DNA from: an uncultured Gemmatimonadales bacterium
GTDB lineage: Bacteria > Gemmatimonadota > Gemmatimonadetes > JACCXV01 > JAHWKZ01
Reading direction: 5' to 3'
DNA length: 64,000 bases
NCBI GenBank assembly: GCA_947259315.1
Contig: CAMYLR010000006.1
Location: forward strand, 180,452-244,451
A program made the position numbers and the translations under genes. Shown piece by piece: positions 1 to 9,252 of this stretch. Within the stretch, counting starts at the first letter, position 1. The number at the start of each line of letters is the position of its first letter. The notes below the pieces were generated by a model. That model was given only the letters and a program-made list of their open reading frames with translations. It was not told where the DNA came from and searched no databases.

Positions 1-1187
1 TGACATCACCGTTGGGAGTGAAGATGAAGATCTCGTCTTTGTAGAGATCGATATGCAGGTATTCGAGAAACTCTTCGGGATCCGTCATGTCCTGTTGCCA
101 ATCCAGAATCTGACTGAACCACGCCAGCTGCTCGTCGAGCTGGGTCCCCGTCCGACCCTCCTTGTACTTCCAGTGCGCCGCGATTCCAACCTCTGCTGTC
201 CGATGCATGTCCCAAGTCCGGATCTGTATCTCGTACAGTGTTCCGCCTGGACCGAACACGGTCGTATGTAGTGACTGGTACATATTGGACTTCGGCGTGG
301 CGATATAGTCCTTGAAACGCTCGTGGACGGGCGTCCACAGCGTGTGAATCAATCCTAAGACGTGGTAGCAGTCGCGGACTGTCCTGGTAAGCACGCGAAT
401 AGCCAGGAGGTCGTAGATCCCCTCGTATGGTTTCTGTCGAGAGACCATCTTCTTTTGAATCGACCAGAGGTGCTTGGGCCGACCCGTCATCTCGGCCTCG
501 ATGCCGGCCTTCTCGAGCTCTTCCTCAAGCGGCTTTGCGATAGCGGCAATCATCCGTTCGCGTTCTTTCCGCTTCGCCTTGACCTGCTTGACCAACGAGC
601 GGTACGCGTCCGGCTCCAGGAATTTGAAAGAAAGGTCCTCCAACTCCCACCGGATCTTTGCCATTCCGAATCGATGGGCGAGCGGCGCATAGATGTCGCG
701 GGTCTCACCAGCGATTCTGAGCCTTTTCTCGGCTGGTAAGAACTCCAGCGTCCGCATGTTGTGCAGGCGATCCGCGAGCTTGATCATGATGATTCGGAAG
801 TCGCGAGCCATCGAGAGCAAGAGCTTGCGGTAATTCTCGACCTGGCGCTCTTCACGAGATCTGAACTTCAGGTGGCCGATCTTGGTCACGCCGTCGACGA
901 GCTGCGCGACATCATCACCGAAATCGGATTGGATCTCTTCGATCGTTGTGTCGGTGTCCTCGACGACATCGTGCAGCAGCGCGGCTGCGATCGTATGCGA
1001 GTCGACCAGATTCAGGTCGATGAGGATGCCCGCTATCTCTGTGGAGTGTGAGATGAAAGGATCGCCAGAAAGGCGCTTCTGACCACCGTGGGCGCACTCT
1101 CCAAAATCGTAGGCGCGCTCGATCAGCTGGAGATCTAGTCGCTCCGCATGTGGTTCGAGGGACTCAAGGAAGGAGTCTTTATCCATG
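1..1187 (-). CDS. rel: Bifunctional (p)ppGpp synthetase/hydrolase (RelA/SpoT family), C-terminus cut by window edge
   Basis: Makes and degrades the alarmone (p)ppGpp in the stringent response. The minus-strand reading frame is open from ATG at 1185-1187 to the window edge, about 395 codons. The HD hydrolase domain has HD at residues 72-73 followed by VVEDT, and the distal ADRLHNMRTL motif, so hydrolysis looks intact. The synthetase domain follows, with YDLLAIRV (metal-binding Asp), RFKDYIATPK and EIQIRT (catalytic Glu). The RFKD form (not EFDD of monofunctional RelA) is typical of bifunctional Rel/SpoT enzymes. The TGS and ACT domains lie outside the window. A small unknown gene ends 18 bases upstream on the same strand and may be cotranscribed. 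No strong Shine-Dalgarno is visible. Confidence 0.95.
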
Positions 1188-1205
1188 GTAGCAGCGTGCC
1201 CGTTC

Positions 1206-1559
1206 TCATTTCACCGAGAACTCGACCAGTTTCTCTTGTTCGTTCCATTGCGCCTCGTGGTTTCTGGCCTTCCTGATCTTGATTCCACAGGCATCCAGAA
1301 ACTGAGCCCCAGAAACGTAGAAGCGTCGGCCCCCCTGAGGGGACGGTCTCAGCTTGTATGTGGCGCGGGTCGCCCTGACGCGTGGTCTGATCCCCACCTT
1401 GCCGCCTTGTCGGTCGTAGAGAAGCTCGACGAACCCGGCTTTGCCCAACCAGCGATTGCGCACGCCCGGGCTAATCGACAGGTCACCGTTTCTGAGAATC
1501 CGAACGGTCGTTTTCCCGGAGGATGGGCCTCGCTGCGGGAAGTAAGTCTTGAATCCCAT
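1206..1559 (-). CDS. Conserved small protein of unknown function (117 aa)
   Basis: A basic 117-residue protein with no signal peptide or membrane segment. The middle (SISPGVRNRWLGKAGFVELLYD then KVGIRPRV) is a compact beta-rich stretch of the kind found in short uncharacterised bacterial proteins whose C-terminal half ends with a phrase like FLDACGI; I recognise the pattern but no function. A GGGAG ribosome site lies about six bases before the ATG, and an AT-rich promoter lies upstream, so it looks like a real first gene of a unit with rel. Its role could be regulatory, but that is a guess from position only. Confidence 0.7.
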   Translation of the reverse strand: MGFKTYFPQRGPSSGKTTVRILRNGDLSISPGVRNRWLGKAGFVELLYDRQGGKVGIRPRVRATRATYKLRPSPQGGRRFYVSGAQFLDACGIKIRKARNHEAQWNEQEKLVEFSVK

Positions 1560-1614
1560 ACCAGACTCCCAAGCGTATGACGTAAAGGACCATTGAATAA
1601 AACGTAACCTTATT

Positions 1615-1642
1615 AATATAACCAGATTCAGCCGCTGACCAA
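1615..1642 (-). promoter_or_regulatory. Probable sigma70-type promoter for the 117-aa gene and rel
   Basis: On the minus strand, TTGGTC at 1637-1642 and TATATT at 1615-1620 are separated by 16 bases. The stretch between radC and the small gene is strikingly AT-rich against its surroundings. It includes the self-complementary TATTAATA next to the -10. The distance to the ATG at 1559 would give a leader of about 45-50 bases. Confidence 0.45.
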
Positions 1643-1652
1643 AGTACCGGGT

Positions 1653-2342
1653 CTAGATGAGACCAGCGTCCTTGAATGAGAAATAGGAATCAGCTCCTAC
1701 AATCACATGATCATGGAGAGGGATATCGAGCAACTGGCCGGCCTCGGCGAGAACGCGCGTGACCTCACGATCTTCGCGACTCGGCGATGGGTCCCCGGAT
1801 GGGTGATTGTGAGCGATGACCAAACTCGCCGCCGAGCATGCCATTGCTGGCTTGAACACCTCTCGCGGGTGGACGATGCTCGCGCTCAAGGAGCCCACCG
1901 ATACCGTCACTTCACTCAGTAGCTCGTTGCGCGTGTTTAGACACAGTGCCACGAACCGCTCGCGCTCGCGATCCCTGAGCTCGAGCGCCAGGTGACGCCA
2001 AACCGCGCGTGGCGTGGCCAACATGGGACATCGTGCCCGTCGCTCACGCTGAAACCGGCGTCCTATCTCGAGCGCCGCGATCACCCGCGAGGCGGTGGCA
2101 GCACCGATGCCCGGCGTGGTCGCCAGCTCGACCATCGTCTTTGACGCCAGCTGCCTTAGGCTGGGGCACGAGGCGACGATGTGCCGGGCGACGGCATCTG
2201 CCGGTCTCCCGCGGCCACCACTTCCGACCAAGAGCGTCAGCAGCTCGACGGTGGATAGCGCCGGAGCGCCCAACCGCTCGAGCCGTTCGCGAGGCCTATC
2301 CTCGGCTGGCCAATCTTTTATCGAGAGCAGGTCCGCTGTCAC
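1653..2342 (-). CDS. radC: RadC family JAMM/MPN-domain protein
   Basis: A 229-residue member of the RadC family, historically called a DNA repair protein; the biochemical role is unsettled. The N-terminal half contains a helix-hairpin-helix-like segment (ATTPGIGAATASRVIAALEIG, split here by sense). The C-terminal half carries the JAMM metalloprotease-type signature HNHPSGDPSPSRED. Length is usual for the family. The frame starts with GTG. It lies 41 bases downstream of rho on the same strand. Confidence 0.93.
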   Translation of the reverse strand: MTADLLSIKDWPAEDRPRERLERLGAPALSTVELLTLLVGSGGRGRPADAVARHIVASCPSLRQLASKTMVELATTPGIGAATASRVIAALEIGRRFQRERRARCPMLATPRAVWRHLALELRDRERERFVALCLNTRNELLSEVTVSVGSLSASIVHPREVFKPAMACSAASLVIAHNHPSGDPSPSREDREVTRVLAEAGQLLDIPLHDHVIVGADSYFSFKDAGLI

Positions 2343-2383
2343 GCGGACAGGTCTTGCAAGGCGGGGGCCGGGCTAAACGGGGT

Positions 2384-3526
2384 TCAGCCCGACATGCTGG
2401 CGATCAGCTCGGCGTTCGAATCGGTGTTCCGGATCTTGTCGATCAAGAACTCCGCCGCTTCGGTCGTGCGCATCTCTGATAGGAACCGTCGCAACATCTG
2501 TAGCCGCTCGAGATTCTCTTTGGCGTACAGCAACTCTTCCTTGCGAGTACCGCTGGCCGTAACGTCTATCGCTGGCCAAATGCGTTGGTCAGCGAGCTCC
2601 CTCGACAGGACAATCTCCGCGTTGCCTGTGCCTTTGAACTCCTCGAATATGACTTCGTCTGCACGGCTGCCCGTGTCGATCAGAGCAGTCGCTACGATCG
2701 TCAGACTTCCACCGCGATCACCGACTACCTTTCTGGCCGAGCCAAAAAACCGCTTCGGCGCGTCGAGCGCGCCAGCTTCGATACCACCTGAAAGAGTGCG
2801 CCCGCTTGAACGCTCAATCGAGTTGTGCGCCCTGGCCAAACGGGTGATCGAGTCCAACACCAAGACGACGTCCTTTCCTGATTCGACCAATCGCCGGGCG
2901 CGCTCCAAAGCCATCTCGGCCACCTGCACGTGGCGATTCGGCGGAAAATCGAACGAGGAAGCCACCGTCTCTCCCCTCCCTAGGGATTCGACCATGCGCT
3001 CCATCTCAGTCACCTCTTCAGGCCGCTCATCCACGAGCAACACGATCAGCTCCGCGTCCGGATCGTTCGTCACCACTCCGCGCATAACCGCCTGCAACAG
3101 CATCGTTTTTCCGGCTTTGGACGGCGCCACGATGAGCGCTCGCTGGCCCTTACCGAGCGGAACGATGAGATCGAGGATGCGGTTTGTGATTCCGGCGCCA
3201 TTCTGAAGACTGTCATAGGATTTGTCCGAGAGCTCCAACCGCAGTCTTTCATCAGGATGCGAGGCGCGTAGCTTCTTGAAGTGAGGCCTTGAGCGTGCTT
3301 GATCTGGCGGTTCACCGTTCACCGAGGTGACCGTCGTAAGTGGTGGGAGTTTTCCTTTGCCAGGAGGCTTGCCGATCTCCCCGTCCACGGCGTCACCTTT
3401 GCGCAAGCCATACCGTTCGATCAGGCGAGCTGGCACGTAAACGTCATCGTCTCCGGGTAGATAGGAGTTCCCGAAACGACGCAGGACTCCGGCCCCCCCC
3501 GAAAGACGCTCGAGCACTCCGATCAT
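2384..3526 (-). CDS. rho: Transcription termination factor Rho, short form without the N-terminal helix bundle
   Basis: Hexameric RNA-dependent ATPase that ends transcription. Residues 1 to about 75 form the cold-shock-like primary RNA-binding domain, beginning at VLERLSGGAGVLR. The ATPase core has Walker A APSKAGKT near residues 134-141 and Walker B LIVLLVDERPEEVTEM. The start is chosen at the ATG at 3526, not at upstream in-frame codons, because CGGAGG sits six to seven bases before it. This gives 380 residues, shorter than the usual 415-420, with no Rho_N helical domain ahead of the RNA-binding fold. secA ends 58 bases upstream. Confidence 0.95.
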   Translation of the reverse strand: MIGVLERLSGGAGVLRRFGNSYLPGDDDVYVPARLIERYGLRKGDAVDGEIGKPPGKGKLPPLTTVTSVNGEPPDQARSRPHFKKLRASHPDERLRLELSDKSYDSLQNGAGITNRILDLIVPLGKGQRALIVAPSKAGKTMLLQAVMRGVVTNDPDAELIVLLVDERPEEVTEMERMVESLGRGETVASSFDFPPNRHVQVAEMALERARRLVESGKDVVLVLDSITRLARAHNSIERSSGRTLSGGIEAGALDAPKRFFGSARKVVGDRGGSLTIVATALIDTGSRADEVIFEEFKGTGNAEIVLSRELADQRIWPAIDVTASGTRKEELLYAKENLERLQMLRRFLSEMRTTEAAEFLIDKIRNTDSNAELIASMSG

Positions 3527-3584
3527 CGTTGTCCTCCGATTGGAAATGGCGCGCGGTGCTGGCCGCACACGGCTGACCGCGTAA

Positions 3585-6500
3585 TCACCGTCCGTGACAC
3601 TTCTTGAATTTCTTTCCGCTACCGCACGGACACGGATCGTTGCGCCCTACTTTTTCGCCGTCCCGCACGTATTGGGCAGCAACGGGCTGGCCTTCAGCCG
3701 TCTCCACACCTGCCGACGTCCGCGTCGCCGGCGAGACCGCGGCTGCAGTCTCAGCCATTGCCGGGGCAGCAGCATGGAGTGCCACCTGCTGTCGCTGAAG
3801 CCGCTCGCGCCGGCGCCGGTCCTCCGCTGACATCTGGCCCGGCTCGACGAGCTGTACCCGATATAGAAGCGCCGAAGCGCTGCTTCTCAGGTCGTCCATC
3901 ATCTCGACGAACATCTCGAATGCTTCTTTCTTGTACTCGATCAACGGGTCGCGTTGCCCCCACGCCCGATATCCGATCCCGGTGCGAAGCTGATCGAGTT
4001 CGTACAGATGATCGCGCCACTTCTCATCGATCGTTCGCAAAAGGATCTGTCGGACGATCATCTCGGCGCGCTCAGGTTCCCAGTCTTCGACTCGTCGGTC
4101 GAACGCGACGTCCAAGTCGGATTGTATTCGCTCTAGCAGATCATCGTAGGTAGTCGGTAGCGAGGTATCTTCGTTTTCGTCCGGGGGCTCCGAACCATCA
4201 ACCAGCGCATCGATCCACTCGAAGGGCAGCAGGAACGTACGCATCAGGTCTTCCTTGAGTCCTGGCAAGTCCCATGCCTCAGCATACCCGTCGGGGTCCA
4301 CGTACTCGTGGAGTTTCTCCTCTGCGGCCCCGGCGACGATTTCGCGCGCCTCCTCAAAAACCGTTTCCCGATCGCCGTCGAGCGCGCGTAGCCGCATATC
4401 GTAGATGACCTCGCGCTGCTTGTTCATTACATCATCGTAATCGAGCAACCGCTTGCGGATCTCAAAGTTGTTTATCTCGACCTTCTTCTGAGCCCGCTCG
4501 ATCGATTTGGTAACCAACGAGTGAGTGATCACCTCGCCTTCTTCGGCGCCGAGCTTGTCCATCACGGACGCGATTCGCTCAGAGCTGAAGAGCCTCATCA
4601 GGTCGTCTTCCAAGGAGAGAAAGAAACGGCTAGACCCAGGATCGCCCTGACGACCGGACCGGCCCCGGAGCTGCCGGTCGATGCGCCGTGCCTCGTGCCG
4701 CTCGGTACCAACGATGTAAAGCCCCCAAGGCATGTCTTCGGTCATTACGCGATCCAGCTCATCGTGAGAGACACCCTCGGGGAGCTCATCTTCGTGCACT
4801 TCTGGCCAGTCCCGAGGGACTATCCCCGGCCCGAGTTTGATGTCGGTGCCGCGTCCGGCCATGTTCGTGGCGATTGTAACCGCTCCCGGCTGGCCTGCTC
4901 TGGCCACGATCTCTGCTTCTCGCTGGTGGTGTTTGGCATTCAACACGCTGTGCGGCAGGTTGCGTCGTTTTAGCAGTCTCGAGAGGGTCTCCGATACTTC
5001 GACCGATGTCGTGCCAACGAGAACCGGCCGCCCGCGTTGGTGTTCGCGCTGGACCTCATCAACTATGGCGTTGTATTTCTCCCGCCGCGTCCGGTATACC
5101 AAGTCATCCGAATCTACCCGGCGCACTGGCTTATTCGTCGGGATCACGACCACATCCATCTTGTAGATCTCGTAGAACTCTCCCTCTTCTGTTTCGGCCG
5201 TCCCGGTCATTCCCGCCAGTTTGTCGTACATCCGGTAGTAGTTCTGAATGGTGACCGTAGCCAAGGTCTGGGTCTCGCCCTCGATCTTGACTCCCTCCTT
5301 GGCCTCGATCGCCTGATGCATTCCGTCTGAGTAACGCCGGCCCGGCATGAGCCTGCCCGTGAACGTGTCGACGATGACGACCTTGTCGTCCTGTACGACG
5401 TACTCGACATCCTTCTCGTAGAGAGCGTACGCCTTCAGGAGCTGGGCAATATTGTGAATCGTCTCGCTTTTTTCGGCGTAATCGCGCTCGAGCGCCACCC
5501 GGCGCTCATTCTTCGCTTGCTCGGAGAGTGAGATGTCTTCATCCACCTCATGCATCAACTGTGACAAATCCGGGACGATAAACAACTCAGGATCATTTGG
5601 GGCGACCTTTTCTCGACCCGCGTCGGTCAGGTGGGCGTCATGTCCCTTCTCATCCATCGCAAACAAGAGCGCTTCGTCGAGCTCGTGCACCCGCTTGTCA
5701 CGCATGAAGTCGTTTTCGACTCGCTGGACGAGCTTCTTGACCCCGGTCTCGTTGAGGACCTTCATCAACCGACGGTGTTTGGGCATGCCTCGTTGTGCTT
5801 GAAACAGTTTGATACCCGCTTCGTAAGCAGGGTCTTCATCACCATCCTCGTCGCCATCTCCATCGAGCAATCGCTCGGCGTCCGCAACCAGTTCGCTCAC
5901 CACACGTGTCTGATCACGAACGAGTCTCTCGACCATTGGCTTTAGCTTACCGAAAGTCGACGACGTGTCTTGTTGTGTGGGTCCGGAAATAATGAGCGGC
6001 GTGCGTGCCTCGTCGATGAGCACCGAGTCAACTTCATCGATGATCGCAAAGTGATGACCACGCTGGACGCGCCCCTCGGGGGTAACAGCCATGTTATCGC
6101 GCAGGTAGTCGAAGCCAAACTGGTTGTTCGTGCCGTAGGTAACATCACATTGATAGGCTGCGCGGCGATCTTCTTGGTCCATACCGTCCTGGATCACCCC
6201 AACGGTAAGCCCCAACCAGCGGAGGATTTCCGCCACCCAATCAGAGTCACGGCGAGCTAGATAGTCGTTGACAGTTACTAGATGTGCGCCCTTACCCTCG
6301 AGAGCGTTTAGGTACAGCGGCAAGACTGCAACCAACGTCTTGCCCTCGCCGGTCGCCATCTCGGCGATTTTCCCTTCGTGAAGCACGACGCCACCGAATA
6401 ACTGGACGTCATACGGCACCATGTCCCACTCGAACTCTTGGCCAGTCACTTCCCAGGTTCGACCCAGGTTCCGGCGACACGCCTCCTTGACGACCGCAAA

Positions 6501-6707
6501 TGCCTCGGTCAGTATGTCATCGAGCTCCTCGCCTTCATCAAGCCGGCGGCGAAACTCGTCGGTTTTTGCTTGAACTTGTTCGTCGGAGAGCGACGCCAGC
6601 GATTCGGCGAGCTCGTTTGTCTCTTCGATAATCGGCCATAGCCGTTTTCGCTCGCGGGCATGCTTATCCCCGACGAACATCTTTAGCATCGATTGTAGAA
6701 CCACCAA
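3585..6707 (-). CDS. secA: Preprotein translocase ATPase SecA
   Basis: Motor of the Sec export pathway, driving proteins through SecYEG. About 1,040 residues. Walker A MATGEGKT lies near residues 117-124. Also visible are the DEVDSVLIDEARTPLIISG motif, AGMTGTAETEE, ATNMAGRGTDIKLG and RGRSGRQGDPGSSRFFLSL. The C-terminus ends in the zinc-binding SEC-C motif GRNDPCPCGSGKKFKKCHGR (SecB/ribosome contact in other bacteria). The open frame starts at a TTG; an ATG six codons later (6689), preceded by GGTGG, is an equally likely start. secD and secF are also in this window at 37.9-40.6 kb. Confidence 0.97.
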   Translation of the reverse strand: MVVLQSMLKMFVGDKHARERKRLWPIIEETNELAESLASLSDEQVQAKTDEFRRRLDEGEELDDILTEAFAVVKEACRRNLGRTWEVTGQEFEWDMVPYDVQLFGGVVLHEGKIAEMATGEGKTLVAVLPLYLNALEGKGAHLVTVNDYLARRDSDWVAEILRWLGLTVGVIQDGMDQEDRRAAYQCDVTYGTNNQFGFDYLRDNMAVTPEGRVQRGHHFAIIDEVDSVLIDEARTPLIISGPTQQDTSSTFGKLKPMVERLVRDQTRVVSELVADAERLLDGDGDEDGDEDPAYEAGIKLFQAQRGMPKHRRLMKVLNETGVKKLVQRVENDFMRDKRVHELDEALLFAMDEKGHDAHLTDAGREKVAPNDPELFIVPDLSQLMHEVDEDISLSEQAKNERRVALERDYAEKSETIHNIAQLLKAYALYEKDVEYVVQDDKVVIVDTFTGRLMPGRRYSDGMHQAIEAKEGVKIEGETQTLATVTIQNYYRMYDKLAGMTGTAETEEGEFYEIYKMDVVVIPTNKPVRRVDSDDLVYRTRREKYNAIVDEVQREHQRGRPVLVGTTSVEVSETLSRLLKRRNLPHSVLNAKHHQREAEIVARAGQPGAVTIATNMAGRGTDIKLGPGIVPRDWPEVHEDELPEGVSHDELDRVMTEDMPWGLYIVGTERHEARRIDRQLRGRSGRQGDPGSSRFFLSLEDDLMRLFSSERIASVMDKLGAEEGEVITHSLVTKSIERAQKKVEINNFEIRKRLLDYDDVMNKQREVIYDMRLRALDGDRETVFEEAREIVAGAAEEKLHEYVDPDGYAEAWDLPGLKEDLMRTFLLPFEWIDALVDGSEPPDENEDTSLPTTYDDLLERIQSDLDVAFDRRVEDWEPERAEMIVRQILLRTIDEKWRDHLYELDQLRTGIGYRAWGQRDPLIEYKKEAFEMFVEMMDDLRSSASALLYRVQLVEPGQMSAEDRRRRERLQRQQVALHAAAPAMAETAAAVSPATRTSAGVETAEGQPVAAQYVRDGEKVGRNDPCPCGSGKKFKKCHGR

Positions 6708-6838
6708 AAACCTCTTTGTGCTACGAAGCCTTGCGCGACGAATCTGCCAAGCAGGCGATAAAGACCTGGCCTTGGCGCCCGGCGCGCGGTTTACCTAGAG
6801 CTTCGGTTGGGCGGGGTATTGCCGGTAGAAAAATCAAT
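6708..6838. other. 131-base gap between nadD and secA
   Basis: Both flanking genes read leftward. I see a GC-rich imperfect hairpin (GCGCG/CGCGC-like) and an AGAGG ribosome-site candidate close to the secA start, but no convincing promoter or terminator. Three-frame reading gives nothing recognisable. Confidence 0.4.
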
Positions 6839-7486
6839 CTAGGCCTTTTCCGTCCCAGGATCAACGTGAACCGGGCCTTCGCTCCGGTAGAGGCCATGTT
6901 CCAGGATGTAAGCCTCAACAGCTGGTGGCACCCAGTAACGAATCGATCGTCCACGCCTTACCCGGTCTCGAATCTGGCTCGACGAGATTTCGAGGGCCGG
7001 CACCGTCACCGGAGTGTACCCGTCCGCTAGCGGGGAGTCCGGTAAAGGACCCGGTACCGCCGAACCACCTCGCGATGTCACGACTACCTGTGCTAGCCCG
7101 GGAAGCAGCTCGATTCTATCCCACGCCGCCAACTCGGCCAGATTGTCGAGACCCATTATCACGTGCCACCGGGTGTCCGGCTCGCGCTCCTTGAGCGCCA
7201 TCAACGTATCAACCGTGTACGAGACACCGCCGCGGTCGATCTCAATTCGATCGGCAACCAACCTGGCATCTCCAGCTACTGCCAATTCGGTCATCGTCGC
7301 TCGATCCCTCGGGCTCGCCTCGGCGTCTCCCTTGAATGCGTGCTGGAAGCTCGGCGTTAGCAGCACCTGGTCGAGGTCAAGCGACTCGCGCACGACATGG
7401 GCAACAATGAGATGCGCGACGTGCGGTGGGTTGAACGTACCCCCGAGGATTCCCTTTTGCTCTCCAGCGCCGGCGCTGTGACTCAC
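6839..7486 (-). CDS. nadD: Nicotinate-nucleotide adenylyltransferase
   Basis: Converts nicotinate mononucleotide plus ATP to deamido-NAD in NAD synthesis. The nucleotidyltransferase signature GGTFNPPHVAH occupies about residues 15-25. The second signature, SSSQIRDRVRRGRSIRYWVP, lies near the C-terminus. Length (215 aa) is normal. It overlaps the end of bamD by four bases, so the two are translationally coupled. Confidence 0.95.
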   Translation of the reverse strand: MSHSAGAGEQKGILGGTFNPPHVAHLIVAHVVRESLDLDQVLLTPSFQHAFKGDAEASPRDRATMTELAVAGDARLVADRIEIDRGGVSYTVDTLMALKEREPDTRWHVIMGLDNLAELAAWDRIELLPGLAQVVVTSRGGSAVPGPLPDSPLADGYTPVTVPALEISSSQIRDRVRRGRSIRYWVPPAVEAYILEHGLYRSEGPVHVDPGTEKA

Positions 7487-8283
7487 CGGCCGTTGGTTTC
7501 CGTTTCGAGTTGTGCGGCTGACAACTCAGCCCCCCGGCACCCCGATGGGAGTCGATCATCGATCTCGGTCGCGGCGTCTGAATCCGGAAACGTGTCGAAC
7601 AGGAGGTCGTGCAGCTCGGACGCGCGGTCGCGGAGTCCCTGCTTGCAGAACGTCTCCGCCAGTAGTGCGTAGCTGGCGGGTAACCAATCCGAGTCGGGAT
7701 ATTTCTCAATCAAGTCTATGAGGTAGATCTCCGCTGCTTCATACCTCTTGTTGTCAAAGTAAAACTCGGCGTTCAAGTAGGTTTTCTCCGCTAGCTTGTT
7801 GCGCAGGCGTCGCCGTTTCTCTCTCGCCTCTTCGTCGAAGTCGCTACCCGGGTATTCGGTCATCAGGCGCTCGTACATATTGATCGCACGTTCCGTATCG
7901 CGCTGGTCGAGCTCCGGCCTCAGCGAAAGTCGCTCGTAGGATCTGCCAGCTTGGTACAGTGCCGCCGGCGCTTGGTCGCTACGCGGAAAATCGCGCTGGA
8001 AGCCGAGATACTCTTGGGCCGCGGTGACCCAGTCGTCGGTCCCATAGTACGCCTCCGCCGTAAGCCAGCGGGCATCCTCCACGCGCGAATCTTGAGGATA
8101 GTTGAAGCTAAAGGCCTGCAGCGCCGAGACAGCTTCGATGTAGTTCTGACGCTCGTAAAGATCGAGCGCTTGTGCGTATTGCTCGTCAGCCGACAGTACC
8201 CGATTCTCGTCGGTGGAAGCACAACCGTAGACAACAAGTATGAGGGCTACGCCAACCAGCCAACGTCGAGCGAGTGTGATCAC
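7483..8283 (-). CDS. bamD: BamD-like outer-membrane assembly lipoprotein
   Basis: Lipoprotein of the BAM complex, which inserts beta-barrels in the outer membrane. A signal peptide ends at VVYGC, with the lipidated Cys at 21. TPR-like repeats follow (AQALDLYERQNYIEAVSAL; YAEAEFYF-like; RYEAAEIYLIDLIEKYPDSD). Length of 266 residues fits BamD/YfiO. The flanking TPR lipoprotein overlaps its start by four bases and nadD overlaps its end by four. A generic TPR lipoprotein (YbgF/CpoB type) is possible but less likely. Confidence 0.82.
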   Translation of the reverse strand: MITLARRWLVGVALILVVYGCASTDENRVLSADEQYAQALDLYERQNYIEAVSALQAFSFNYPQDSRVEDARWLTAEAYYGTDDWVTAAQEYLGFQRDFPRSDQAPAALYQAGRSYERLSLRPELDQRDTERAINMYERLMTEYPGSDFDEEAREKRRRLRNKLAEKTYLNAEFYFDNKRYEAAEIYLIDLIEKYPDSDWLPASYALLAETFCKQGLRDRASELHDLLFDTFPDSDAATEIDDRLPSGCRGAELSAAQLETETNGR

Positions 8284-9251
8284 TCCCGACCTTCTTCTTC
8301 ATCGAGTACCGACTCTGTATCGGATTCCAGGGGCATGCCAAATTCGAGTTGCTTGAGCCTGCGGTATGCGTCTATCGCAGGCCGTGACCGTAGGTCCTCA
8401 TCGTTATCCACAACTCGTCGATAGTACTCTATCGCGGCCTCCCGATTGCCAAACCGCTCGTGGAGCCGACCCGTCAAAAGCCGGGCTTCTCCGAGCCGGC
8501 TCGCCGGCTCACCCGTCTTGATCATCCTCTGCACGTTATCCATGGCGCGCACATAGTCCCCGTTCTCGAAAGCGCTTTGCGCCAGCCTCAGCGCGCATGC
8601 ACCAAGTCGGTAGCGCGCATCCTCGGACAGGGCGCCATCATCGCCGGCCTCTGACAGATAAGTCTCGAAATACGTGACTGCGGCAACGCAATTGCGCTTT
8701 CTGTCGAAAGCATCCCCCAGCCGGACGTACACGTCCGTTGGCGCACCGCCGGGGTCGAGCGACAGCCCAAGCAGGTAAGCGATCATCGCACGATCATAGT
8801 CGGGACGTAGGAAGGCAACGTCGCCGAGTACGTAGTGTAACCGACCGAGACTCATTGTCGGGTATTGCGCCTGGAGCCAGCCGATCGCTTGCAGTGCCGC
8901 AAAAGTGTCCCCGGTGGCGAGCCATCTCTCAGCGTGCAGATGGTACAGTGCCGCGATCGCGTCCCCGTAGTCGGATCGGCGTTCGATCAGATCGCGAAAC
9001 CGCTCGTCCGCACCATCGAAATCCTTTGCGGCCAGCGTCAACTCGGCTGCCTTGAGTCGCAACCCGAACGGTGCATCTGCTCCGGACTCGCTCAGTGCAA
9101 GCTCATACTCGACCCGCGCGTCGAGGTGCTCACCGAGAGCACTGTACCGATCGCCACGGGTCTCATATCGCTGGCCCTCATGCCCGCAGGCGGCAAGACA
9201 CACCGCCAACCAAACTCCAAGGCTCGCTACCTGCAGGCTGCCGGATCGCAT
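8280..9251 (-). CDS. Lipoprotein with tetratricopeptide repeats
   Basis: A 323-residue protein with a lipobox at LAAC (Cys22), so it is probably anchored in the outer membrane facing the periplasm. The mature part is a run of TPR-like helices (YSALGEHLDARVEYELALSE; YDRAMIAYLLGLSLDPGG; NREAAIEYYRRVVDNDED). It sits in a coupled cluster, starting one base after the DUF4254 stop and overlapping bamD by four bases. A role in envelope assembly is inferred from that context; no specific function is recognised. Confidence 0.72.
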   Translation of the reverse strand: MRSGSLQVASLGVWLAVCLAACGHEGQRYETRGDRYSALGEHLDARVEYELALSESGADAPFGLRLKAAELTLAAKDFDGADERFRDLIERRSDYGDAIAALYHLHAERWLATGDTFAALQAIGWLQAQYPTMSLGRLHYVLGDVAFLRPDYDRAMIAYLLGLSLDPGGAPTDVYVRLGDAFDRKRNCVAAVTYFETYLSEAGDDGALSEDARYRLGACALRLAQSAFENGDYVRAMDNVQRMIKTGEPASRLGEARLLTGRLHERFGNREAAIEYYRRVVDNDEDLRSRPAIDAYRRLKQLEFGMPLESDTESVLDEEEGRE

Positions 9252-9252
9252 C

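Noticed and set aside
2384-2425. CGGGCT/AGCCCG inverted repeat at the rho stop as terminator
   Set aside because: The loop is long and no T-run follows; radC starts immediately downstream on the same strand.
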